A stretch of 27,721 bases of DNA from CALMFQ01 sp964495595 (GTDB taxonomy: Bacteria; Pseudomonadota; Gammaproteobacteria; Burkholderiales; SCOH01), in assembly GCA_964495595.1 (NCBI GenBank), contig CAZBWH010000039.1:1-27721 (forward strand), read 5' to 3'. The stretch's first letter is position 1. Each line of letters opens with the position of its first letter. Below the pieces are notes generated by a model that had not been told where the DNA came from, did no database searches, and was given only the letters and a program-made list of their open reading frames with translations. The position numbers and the translations under genes are program-made. Shown in pieces: positions 17,479-23,493 of this stretch.

Positions 17479-18143
17479 ATACCGCGATTGTTACCGTGCT
17501 GCTTGGCAGCCTGACACTCCCCGCCCTGGCCAGCGAGCCAGCCGGCGGACTGGTCACCCGGATTCAGGGGCGCATCAGCATCAGCAGCAGTGGCCAGCCG
17601 ACCCAGCCGCTGCCGCCTTTCTATCGCGTCAAGACAGGCGACCGGATTGATCTGGCGTCAGGTGCTACACTGCAACTGGTGTTGTTGCAAAACGGCAGGC
17701 AGGAAGTCTGGCGTGGGCCGGTCAAACTGGCCATCGACAACGAAAACAGCCGCTGCGAACCCGATCCATGCCAGGCCGAGGTAAAGCAGCTACCTACAGC
17801 CGTACTGGCCACACTGAGCCGCAGCCCGACCGTCATCAGTGATATCCGCAATCGCTCCGGCATGGTCATGGTACGCGCCGCAGGCGCCAACCAACCGCTG
17901 GAAGAAGCCAATGGCAACTACCGCACCATGCGGGAACAAGCCGACGAAGCCGACATTACCCCGGAACTGTATTTGCTCACCCGGCTATACCAGCTTCGGC
18001 AATACCGGGAGATTCCCCGCGTACTGGACGATATGCAGAAACGGCAACCGGGTAACCCCGAAGTGATCGCAGCCAGGAAGCAGTTCACTGCCCAATGGCA
18101 GGAAATGGAACGCCGCCGGAAAGCACGCGCCGAAGGACAATAA
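17475..18143 (+). CDS. FecR-domain periplasmic protein
   Basis: A 222-residue exported protein with a signal peptide (MNTAIVTVLLGSLTLPALAS). Residues about 25-85 show the FecR pattern: VTRIQGRISI, then VKTGDRIDLASGA, then a strand ending QEVWRGP. The C-terminal part is helical (about 145-222) and may be a short TPR-like unit. No FecI-type sigma factor is encoded nearby, so it is unlikely to be a classical FecR anti-sigma regulator; FecR domains paired with CHASE2 cyclases probably act as periplasmic ligand or partner domains. The ATG overlaps the cyclase stop (17475-17478), implying coupled translation and a shared task. Confidence 0.82.
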   Translation: MNTAIVTVLLGSLTLPALASEPAGGLVTRIQGRISISSSGQPTQPLPPFYRVKTGDRIDLASGATLQLVLLQNGRQEVWRGPVKLAIDNENSRCEPDPCQAEVKQLPTAVLATLSRSPTVISDIRNRSGMVMVRAAGANQPLEEANGNYRTMREQADEADITPELYLLTRLYQLRQYREIPRVLDDMQKRQPGNPEVIAARKQFTAQWQEMERRRKARAEGQ

Positions 18144-18200
18144 ACATTGCACTCGCTGCAATATGATGTATACCGGTAGCAGCTGCGACGCAGTGACCTG

Positions 18201-18228
18201 AAAAAATAATTAAAAATTTTTAATTTTT
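18201..18228. promoter_or_regulatory. 28-bp A/T-only tract with a perfect palindrome
   Basis: Every base from 18201 to 18228 is A or T, and within it AATTAAAAATTTTTAATT (18208-18225) is a perfect 18-bp palindrome. It lies about 130 bases before the major repeat-protein gene. Possible roles are an upstream activating tract, a nucleoid-protein (H-NS/MvaT-like) silencing site, or a weak terminator for the FecR gene. No confident -35/-10 pair is visible between it and 18357. Confidence 0.45.
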
Positions 18229-18356
18229 CTGTCAACCATCGTCAAACCCGCTGCGTTATTGGTGACATGAGTGTGAGAGTTGTTTGGCACACTTGGGTAC
18301 TCGCAACGAATGCGTGACTATTTTTGCTTCATCAACAACTGAAAAAGGTAAAACAC

Positions 18357-18896
18357 ATGAAAAAGATCTCGACCCTGCTGGCTGCTGTTATCGCTATCGC
18401 TTCCGCTCAAGCCCTGGCTGAAACCAAGGTTGACCTGAAGGACTCCGGTCAGAGCCAGGCTGGCGGTCTGCTGAACAAGCAAGAAGCCAACATCGGTAAC
18501 GTTCAAGGCAAAGGTAAATCCAACGTCAAGGCTGAAAATGTCAAGCAATCGCAAGCCGGTGGCCTGCTGAACAAGCAAGAGCTGAACATGGGCAACGTTA
18601 AAGGCGACGGCAAATCCAATGTGACCGCCAAAGACGTAGGCCAAAGCCAGGCTGGTGGCCTGCTGAACAAGCAGGAAATGGGCTTGGGTAATGTTGAAGG
18701 CCGTGGCACTTCCAACGTCGACGTGCAGAATGTCAAGCAGTCGCAGGCTGGCGGTCTGCTGAACAAGCAGGAAATGCAGATGGGCAATGTCAAAGGTGGC
18801 GGCAAGTCGGATGTCAAAGCCAAAAACGTAAAGCAAAGCCAGGCGGGTGGTCTGCTGAACAAGCAAGAAATGAACGTCGGCAACCAGGAAAAGTAA
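18357..18896 (+). CDS. Secreted repeat protein, candidate major amyloid-like fibre subunit
   Basis: A 179-residue exported protein. After the signal peptide (MKKISTLLAAVIAIASAQALA) almost the whole mature chain is five copies of a 32-residue unit. Each has the invariant core QSQAGGLLNKQE (starting at residues 32, 64, 96, 128 and 160) followed by a GNV-x-G-x-G-x-S stretch. The Gln/Asn/Gly-rich regular repeats recall curlin subunits, but the period (32, not about 22) and motif differ. With a CsgG-like pore encoded downstream, a secreted self-assembling fibre is the best guess. GGT, GTT, AAA and CAA codons are much commoner than in the neighbouring genes, as in highly expressed genes. AAAAAGG lies 8 bases before the ATG. 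It has its own strong terminator. Confidence 0.75.
   Translation: MKKISTLLAAVIAIASAQALAETKVDLKDSGQSQAGGLLNKQEANIGNVQGKGKSNVKAENVKQSQAGGLLNKQELNMGNVKGDGKSNVTAKDVGQSQAGGLLNKQEMGLGNVEGRGTSNVDVQNVKQSQAGGLLNKQEMQMGNVKGGGKSDVKAKNVKQSQAGGLLNKQEMNVGNQEK
18450..18893 (+). repeat. Five tandem 96-bp coding repeats
   Basis: Four full copies and one 60-bp partial copy of a 96-bp unit encode the 32-residue repeats. The copies differ mainly at third codon positions and in the variable residues, while the QSQAGGLLNKQ core is unchanged. This indicates old duplication under protein-level selection, possibly with exchange between copies. Confidence 0.9.
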
Positions 18897-18920
18897 TCGC
18901 CGTCAGGCAGGTTACCTTTA

Positions 18921-18972
18921 CCCCTTGATTGTAAGGGGAGCTTTAAAACGGCAGCCCTGAGGGCTGCCGTTT
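18921..18972 (+). terminator. Tandem hairpins ending the major repeat-protein transcript
   Basis: The first hairpin is CCCCTT (18921-18926) with AAGGGG (18933-18938). The second is a 12-bp perfect stem, AAACGGCAGCCC (18946-18957) with GGGCTGCCGTTT (18961-18972), around a TGA loop. Its A and T ends make it a good bidirectional-looking intrinsic terminator. It should separate the highly expressed subunit gene from the secretion genes that follow. Confidence 0.85.
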
Positions 18973-18993
18973 GACAATCCGATACGATGACTT

Positions 18994-19070
18994 AGAGCCT
19001 ATCCCAATACGCAGTGCAGCCAGGTAGCCGTAACTACGCGCCTTGCCAGCTGCTTATCGGGGTGGGCTCT
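18994..19070. mobile_element. 77-bp element with imperfect 16-bp terminal inverted repeats
   Basis: The ends AGAGCCTATCCCAATA (18994-19009) and TATCGGGGTGGGCTCT (19055-19070) are inverted repeats matching at 13 of 16 positions. As RNA, two of the three differences become G-U pairs, and inner segments (GCAG/CTGC, GTAG/CTAC) pair too. It resembles a miniature inverted-repeat element or an IS remnant. No target-site duplication is obvious. It lies directly between the terminator and the first gene of block C, so it may supply leader RNA structure. Naming an IS family would need a database search. Confidence 0.5.
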
Positions 19071-19095
19071 GACAGCCCAACATGAAGGAGCAACA

Positions 19096-19425
19096 ATGAT
19101 CCCCGCACTCACTACCCGCTTTGCCACCCTGGCAATCGCAGCATTGCTGGTTGGCACGGCTCCCTTGCATGCGGCCACCACCGAACCGATGGACATAGAT
19201 CCGGACATGCAGGCGAAAGTGGCCCGCGAAAAGGCCAAGGCACGCTACGAACGCGGTGTAAAGAATACCGACACCAGAAACAAGCGTGACAACGACAGCA
19301 GTGACTGTGGCAGCATCAATATCGGCAATTCCGATGACGAGCAAAAAGGCTCACGCAAGATTGCACCGCGTGAGAAAAATGTCATCATCACCGGCCCCGT
19401 AATCAACGCAGGCAATTGCAGATAA
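19096..19425 (+). CDS. Small exported protein with a Cys pair, CsgG-associated
   Basis: A 109-residue exported protein with a signal peptide ending near PLHA (about residue 26). The middle is charged and probably helical (EKAKARYERG), followed by two short beta-like segments, CGSINIGNSD and NVIITGPVINAGNC. Each carries one Cys (Cys71 and Cys108), which could form a disulfide. The INIGN pattern recalls the GNV part of the fibre repeats, so a nucleator, chaperone or minor subunit is possible. AAGGAG sits 5 bases before the ATG. It is 11 bases upstream of the CsgG-like gene. I do not recognise the family. Confidence 0.7.
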   Translation: MIPALTTRFATLAIAALLVGTAPLHAATTEPMDIDPDMQAKVAREKAKARYERGVKNTDTRNKRDNDSSDCGSINIGNSDDEQKGSRKIAPREKNVIITGPVINAGNCR

Positions 19426-19436
19426 GGCGAACGAAC

Positions 19437-20990
19437 ATGACGCACAAGAGACTGCTGGCTATTGTCATTCCTCTGGCACTCGGCACCGCCCCGCATGCGG
19501 GCTTCGCCGATGTGCTCAAATTCAAGGAAGGCACTGCCGAAGAAATCAAGCAAATGAGCCCCGGGCCGCAGGCAGCACCGATGGTGACCAAAACCGGGTT
19601 TGCCCCTGCGCTGCGCTGCATGGATACCATGTACATCACCTACGGGGTGAAAAATGTCTCCATCCTGGTAGAGGATCTGCGGGACGAAACCAAGAAGCTG
19701 AATGCATCGGCGAAAGACATGCTGATTTCTGCCGTGTCCGACATGACCCGCCGCAGCCGTGCAGTCAAACTGATTGCCTTCAGCGAGGGCGACGCCCAGA
19801 ATCTGGTTGGCTTCATGGCTCGAGCCAATTCAGCATCCGCCTACAGCAACCTGCCTGAATACGACATTCGTGGTTCAGTGTCTCAGTTCGATGATTCACT
19901 GGTCAAAAAGCAGGCCGATGCCGGATTCAATATTCCGTGGTTTGGGATGGGCGCGGCGAAATCGGCCAGTGGCTCGATCATCGGACTGGATCTGAGTATC
20001 ATCAGCACTGCAGACATGTCGCTAATTCCCGGTGTCACATCGAAAAACTCGATTCTGGTCATGAAAGAAGGTACCGGCGTCGATGGCGAAGCCATGATCC
20101 GCAAGCTCGGCCTGAACTTCAATTTCACGGTGAGCAAATCGGAAGGCCAGGCACAGGCATTGCGCACCCTGATCGAACTGGCAGCGATCGAACTGATTGG
20201 CAAGTTGCAGAAGATCCCTTACTGGACCTGCCTGGGTGCAACCGATCAGGATCCAACCGTCGCAGCAGAAATTCTCGACTGGTGGGAAAGCTTGGCCGCC
20301 GATCCACGTGAACTGGTACTGTACTTCCAGAAACAGATGGCCGTGCGTGGCATCTATGAAGGTGAGATCGACGGACGGGTCAACGATGACCTGCTGCGAT
20401 CAATCAAGATCTACCAGCAATCAATGGGGCTTTCCGAATCGTCCACCCTTGATCTGGACTTTTTCCGCCGGTATCTGGCAGCCAATCACACCGAGGTACA
20501 ACCTAAAGCGCAGGCTCGCTACAAGGAAATCCTCGCCAGCGCACCACCACGCGATGTAGTAGCGCCAAAGTTGAATGTTACGGGTCCGCTGAATATCGTG
20601 GTTCAGGGACTTAACGGCATCAACCAGACCTTCCAGCGCGGAAAGAACTACTTTGTCGAGGCCAAGCCACAGCAGGACATGTATATGTACTGCTACGTTC
20701 AGGATGAAACCAAAGCCCTGCAGATGTTCCACCCGAACCCGTTCCAGGCCAACCCATTCGTCAAGGGCGGATCGGTCATTCCGTTCCCGGGCAAACAACC
20801 CTTCCGCTTTGTTGCCAACAAAAAAGGCGTAGATGAAAAGGTGGTCTGCTACGGTTCGCCGTCGGAACTGGGCTCACAGGCCCCCAAACAGGTCTCTGCG
20901 CAACAAGGGATAACAGGCCTGAACGATACTTTCAAACAACTTGCAGGACCAGCGTTGGGGGTTGGCAGCTATGACATCAATATCCGCTAA
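19437..20990 (+). CDS. CsgG/HfaB-like secretion pore protein with peptidoglycan-binding and DUF4384-like domains
   Basis: A 517-residue exported protein. After the signal peptide (cleaved near residue 24) residues about 60-260 resemble CsgG/HfaB: YDIRGSVSQFDDSL, a glycine-rich FGMGAAKSASGSIIGLDLSI strand pair, and a final helix with LIELAAIELIGKL. CsgG forms the outer-membrane pore for curli subunits. Residues about 293-347 look like a peptidoglycan-binding type 1 domain (GIYEGEIDGRVNDDLLRSI), and about 395-480 resemble DUF4384. It lacks the lipobox Cys of classical CsgG, so anchoring must differ, perhaps through the cell wall. It lies between the two Cys-pair genes and among the repeat-protein genes, which supports export of those repeats. 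The ATG at 19437 follows AAGGCGA that overlaps the preceding stop. Confidence 0.78.
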   Translation: MTHKRLLAIVIPLALGTAPHAGFADVLKFKEGTAEEIKQMSPGPQAAPMVTKTGFAPALRCMDTMYITYGVKNVSILVEDLRDETKKLNASAKDMLISAVSDMTRRSRAVKLIAFSEGDAQNLVGFMARANSASAYSNLPEYDIRGSVSQFDDSLVKKQADAGFNIPWFGMGAAKSASGSIIGLDLSIISTADMSLIPGVTSKNSILVMKEGTGVDGEAMIRKLGLNFNFTVSKSEGQAQALRTLIELAAIELIGKLQKIPYWTCLGATDQDPTVAAEILDWWESLAADPRELVLYFQKQMAVRGIYEGEIDGRVNDDLLRSIKIYQQSMGLSESSTLDLDFFRRYLAANHTEVQPKAQARYKEILASAPPRDVVAPKLNVTGPLNIVVQGLNGINQTFQRGKNYFVEAKPQQDMYMYCYVQDETKALQMFHPNPFQANPFVKGGSVIPFPGKQPFRFVANKKGVDEKVVCYGSPSELGSQAPKQVSAQQGITGLNDTFKQLAGPALGVGSYDINIR

Positions 20991-21324
20991 GTGGTTTTCC
21001 GGCATGCTTCTGGCTGCCATGACGGGGTATGCGATTGCAGGGGCCCAGCCAATACCCCCCACCTCGCCGGCACCGACCACACAGGTGGCGCTGGGCGAAA
21101 CACCTGTAGATGTGACTGCCAACGGCAACCGGCAAGGTACGCCTTACAAACCTGAAAACCGCGTGCGTTGCTGGCAGGAAGGAAAAATGATCTTCGAGGC
21201 ATCCGGCATCAATGTCGAGCGGGCAGCATCCATCAGCTCCCTGGAAACGCTGAAGGCCGGGGCAGGGACGATTCAGCTGTTCGACTTCAAGAACGGCCTG
21301 TGCATCATGGAAAAGGCGCGATGA
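20971..21324 (+). CDS. Small exported protein with two Cys, unknown
   Basis: A 117-residue exported protein with a signal-like N-terminus (hydrophobic segment MLLAAMTGYAIAGA) and a Pro/Thr-rich linker. A compact C-terminal part contains VRCWQEGKMIFEASG and ends FKNGLCIMEKAR; the two Cys could pair. Not recognised. The ATG at 20971 overlaps the end of the CsgG-like gene by 20 bases; a start at 21004 is an alternative. It overlaps the next gene by ATGA (21321-21324). Its place next to the pore suggests an accessory factor like CsgE or CsgF in role, but I see no sequence likeness to them. Confidence 0.68.
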   Translation: MTSISAKWFSGMLLAAMTGYAIAGAQPIPPTSPAPTTQVALGETPVDVTANGNRQGTPYKPENRVRCWQEGKMIFEASGINVERAASISSLETLKAGAGTIQLFDFKNGLCIMEKAR

Positions 21325-22016
21325 AACCGACCACGGCGATGCTGCTGGCGACCGCAATGCTGTCCGGAGGACTGGCCGGCATGACACATGCTGCCGAACT
21401 GACACAACGGAACTGGGCTGCGCATGGCGTGACTCACTGGGAATTGTCCCTGCCTGCTGAATTTGTTCTAAAGCAAGCTCGCGACAGCCAGATTCGCATC
21501 ACGGCAGAGCCCAAGGTACTGCAAGCCATCGCCGTTCGCATCCAGGGTAATCGTGCCGAGATCAACACCAGCGGTTCATTCAGCACCCAGAAAAAGCTGC
21601 TGGTGGAAATATCTGCGCCTGATTTCCAGCGGATAGGACTGCACGACAGCGGCTCATTACAACTGGCCAGCCTGCGCGGCCAAAGGTTACAATTTGCAGC
21701 TACCGACTCAGCCAGCGCCGTACTCAACCGGCTACATCTAGGCCAGCTGCAGATCGAACTGGCCGACAGCGCCAGTGTTGACGCAAACGGTCAGGCCGGT
21801 GACCAGTTGGTCAAGGTCGAAGACAGCGCAAGCTATCGTGCTGCCAGCCTGCAATCGGCCACGGCAAAGGCAACCGTATCCGGCTCTGGTGACGCGCGGC
21901 TGGCGGTCACAAAAACGCTGAACGCCAACGTTTCAGACGCCGGGACCCTCAAGTATCGCGGAAACCCAGGCATCAGACAGCAGGTTGACGATGCCGGCAC
22001 ACTGGAGCAGGAATGA
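21321..22016 (+). CDS. GIN-domain (DUF2807) beta-helix protein
   Basis: A 231-residue exported protein with a signal peptide ending near THAAE. From about residue 90 to the end it has the DUF2807 pattern: short strands with DSGSL, DSASA, DSASV, DSASY, GSGDA and DAGTL turns, ending in YRGNPGIRQQVDDAGTLEQE. This domain forms a right-handed beta-helix and is described as a putative autotransporter-adhesin head. It is likely a periplasmic or surface beta-helix partner of the fibre. The start ATG overlaps the previous stop, and the stop is close before the second repeat-protein gene. Confidence 0.83.
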   Translation: MKPTTAMLLATAMLSGGLAGMTHAAELTQRNWAAHGVTHWELSLPAEFVLKQARDSQIRITAEPKVLQAIAVRIQGNRAEINTSGSFSTQKKLLVEISAPDFQRIGLHDSGSLQLASLRGQRLQFAATDSASAVLNRLHLGQLQIELADSASVDANGQAGDQLVKVEDSASYRAASLQSATAKATVSGSGDARLAVTKTLNANVSDAGTLKYRGNPGIRQQVDDAGTLEQE

Positions 22017-22045
22017 CCCTGCCCCACCCTTACAAAGGACGCAAC

Positions 22046-22777
22046 ATGAAGACGACTCAGCGCCATTCCATTCTGCCTCGGGGCTGGTTGCTGTCGGCGA
22101 TGCTGGCAGCCTTCGCCTTGCCTGTGCTTGCCGAGCAGAGCGCCAGTGTCAGCATCGACAACGCCAGGCAAAGCCAGTCCGGCATGCTCAACAAGCAGCA
22201 AGCCGATATCGGCAACGTCAGCGGAAAGGGATCATCGCAAGTCAATCTGGGTGGACTCAAGCAGAATCAATCCGGCCTGCTCAACAAGCAGGAAGCCGAT
22301 ATCGGAAATGTATCGGGCAGTGGCAAGAGCAAGGTATCTGTCGGCGATGCTGACCAGAAACAATCCGGCATGCTGAACAAACAGGAACTGTCAGTCGGGA
22401 ATGTTAGTGGCAGTGGCCGCAGCGACGTTTCTGTCGGAGCGGTACGCCAGTCGCAATCCGGCATGCTGAACAAGCAAAGCACCAGCATCGGCAATGTCAG
22501 TGGCAGCGGTTCGAGCAAGACCAGTGTCGGCACGGTTTCACAGCAGCAGTCAGGCATGCTCAACAAGCAGAGCACGGCCATCGGCAACGTCTCTGGCGGC
22601 GGCAAAGCCAATGTCCGGGTCGGGTCGGTACGCCAGAAGCAATCCGGCCTGGGTAACCGACAGTCGGTTGAGATCGGCAACAGTAGCGGCGGCAACACCA
22701 ATGTACAGGTCGGCGACGTGATCCAGAGCCAGAGCGGCCTGGGCAAGAATTCCAAGATCAGGATCGGCAATCGTTGA
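22046..22777 (+). CDS. Secreted repeat protein, candidate minor amyloid-like subunit
   Basis: A 243-residue exported protein, paralogous to the protein at 18357-18896. After a signal peptide (cleaved near residue 29, PVLA) it has seven repeats of 31 residues (last pairs 30 and partial). The core is QSQSGMLNKQ, starting at residues 42, 73, 104, 135, 166, 197 and 227, followed by IGNVSGSGKS. The core has SGM or SGL where the paralog has AGGL, which explains the one-residue shorter period. The last two copies are degenerate (GLGNRQ, GLGKNS), as expected of a capping end. Codon use is ordinary for the locus, unlike the paralog, so lower expression is likely. AAAGGAC lies 6 bases before the chosen ATG; an earlier ATG at 22013 lacks a ribosome site. 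Confidence 0.75.
   Translation: MKTTQRHSILPRGWLLSAMLAAFALPVLAEQSASVSIDNARQSQSGMLNKQQADIGNVSGKGSSQVNLGGLKQNQSGLLNKQEADIGNVSGSGKSKVSVGDADQKQSGMLNKQELSVGNVSGSGRSDVSVGAVRQSQSGMLNKQSTSIGNVSGSGSSKTSVGTVSQQQSGMLNKQSTAIGNVSGGGKANVRVGSVRQKQSGLGNRQSVEIGNSSGGNTNVQVGDVIQSQSGLGKNSKIRIGNR
22169..22774 (+). repeat. Seven tandem 93-bp coding repeats
   Basis: The unit encodes the 31-residue repeats of the second secreted repeat protein. Copies drift in nucleotide sequence but keep the Q-x-Q-S-G, L-N-K-Q and I-G-N-V-S-G positions, and the last copies are the most diverged. Confidence 0.88.
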
Positions 22778-22797
22778 AATCAATGGGAGAAACCACG

Positions 22798-23400
22798 ATG
22801 AAACTCAAGACATTCACACTACTCGCAGCTGGCTTGCTGGCAGGATTGGCACAGGCAGCCGATATCAATTACTTCACCAAGCCGCCTTCAGTTGAAGAGC
22901 TGGAGAAAGCGCTGCAAGGAAGCAGTCCGTCAGCCAAACCAGCCAGCAGCGATGCGGCCAAGCCGGCTCGCCGTTCCCGTGGCATCAAGTGGGATGCGGA
23001 CCCGGCAGCAGCGGCGGAAAAATCTGCACCGGTTGAAGCTCCGCCGGCCGAAGCCGCTGACAGCGGCGTGATTGCACTGCCGATCAACTTCAATCTGGGG
23101 AGCAGTACCATTGCCGGTCAATCACTCGGCTTTCTGGAATCGATTGCCGGCCTGATGGACAAAAACCCGCAGATGCGGCTGCAGGTGGAAGGCCACACCG
23201 ACAACACCGGCGATGCCCGCAACAACACCGTGCTGTCCTGGGATCGCGCCTATTCGGTATTCCGCCAACTGGTTACCAAATACAATATCGACCCCGCACG
23301 CCTGCAGCCGATCGGCAAGGGCTCGGCCGAACCCCTGCCAGGCCGTTCAGGCAATGACCCTTTGAACCGTCGTGTACAGTTTCGCATGATAGGTGGCTGA
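22798..23400 (+). CDS. OmpA-type peptidoglycan-anchoring protein
   Basis: A 200-residue exported protein: signal peptide (ends LAQA, residue 20), an Ala/Pro/Lys-rich linker (about 40-90), and an OmpA C-terminal domain (about 92-198). Asp135 in EGHTDN and Arg150 in LSWDRA have the spacing of the diaminopimelate-binding pair of OmpA (15 residues apart), and NRRVQF closes the domain. It should bind peptidoglycan. There is no beta-barrel or lipobox, so it is a soluble periplasmic anchor. GGGAGA lies 7 bases before the ATG. It is the last gene of block C, ending at a strong terminator. Confidence 0.9.
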   Translation: MKLKTFTLLAAGLLAGLAQAADINYFTKPPSVEELEKALQGSSPSAKPASSDAAKPARRSRGIKWDADPAAAAEKSAPVEAPPAEAADSGVIALPINFNLGSSTIAGQSLGFLESIAGLMDKNPQMRLQVEGHTDNTGDARNNTVLSWDRAYSVFRQLVTKYNIDPARLQPIGKGSAEPLPGRSGNDPLNRRVQFRMIGG

Positions 23401-23423
23401 GCCAGCGAGCGATAACAAACTCA

Positions 23424-23462
23424 AATAGAACAAGGACCGCAATCAGCGGCCCTTGTTCTATT
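23424..23462. terminator. Bidirectional terminator between the fibre locus and ubiT
   Basis: AATAGAACAAGG (23424-23435) pairs with CCTTGTTCTATT (23451-23462), then after one mismatch CCGC (23437-23440) pairs with GCGG (23446-23449), with loop AATCA. The genes on both sides are convergent, so it probably ends both transcripts. Confidence 0.85.
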
Positions 23463-23493
23463 GCCATGCAGGATGATCACTCGTGCCTAGCAG

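Noticed and set aside
18281..18297. Sigma-54 promoter (TGGCAC near 18285)
   Set aside because: The -12 half (TTGCA-like) is missing at the needed distance, so I did not call it.
18318..18866. Minus-strand ORF with repeated hydrophobic segments opposite the major repeat protein
   Set aside because: It is the mirror of the tandem coding repeats; the plus-strand frame has the signal peptide, Shine-Dalgarno site and conserved repeat residues.
18357..20990. Classical curli (csgBA/csgDEFG) operon
   Set aside because: No CsgD, CsgE or CsgF likeness, repeat period differs from curlin, and the pore protein has extra domains and no lipobox. Only the CsgG-like domain supports the relation.
22267..22770. 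Minus-strand ORF with repeated CLFSMPDC-like segments
   Set aside because: Same reason: antisense of the 93-bp coding repeats of the second repeat protein.
18450..22774. Possible CRISPR array because of regular repeats
   Set aside because: Repeats are 96 and 93 bp with no unique spacers, stay in frame within coding genes and vary at third codon positions.
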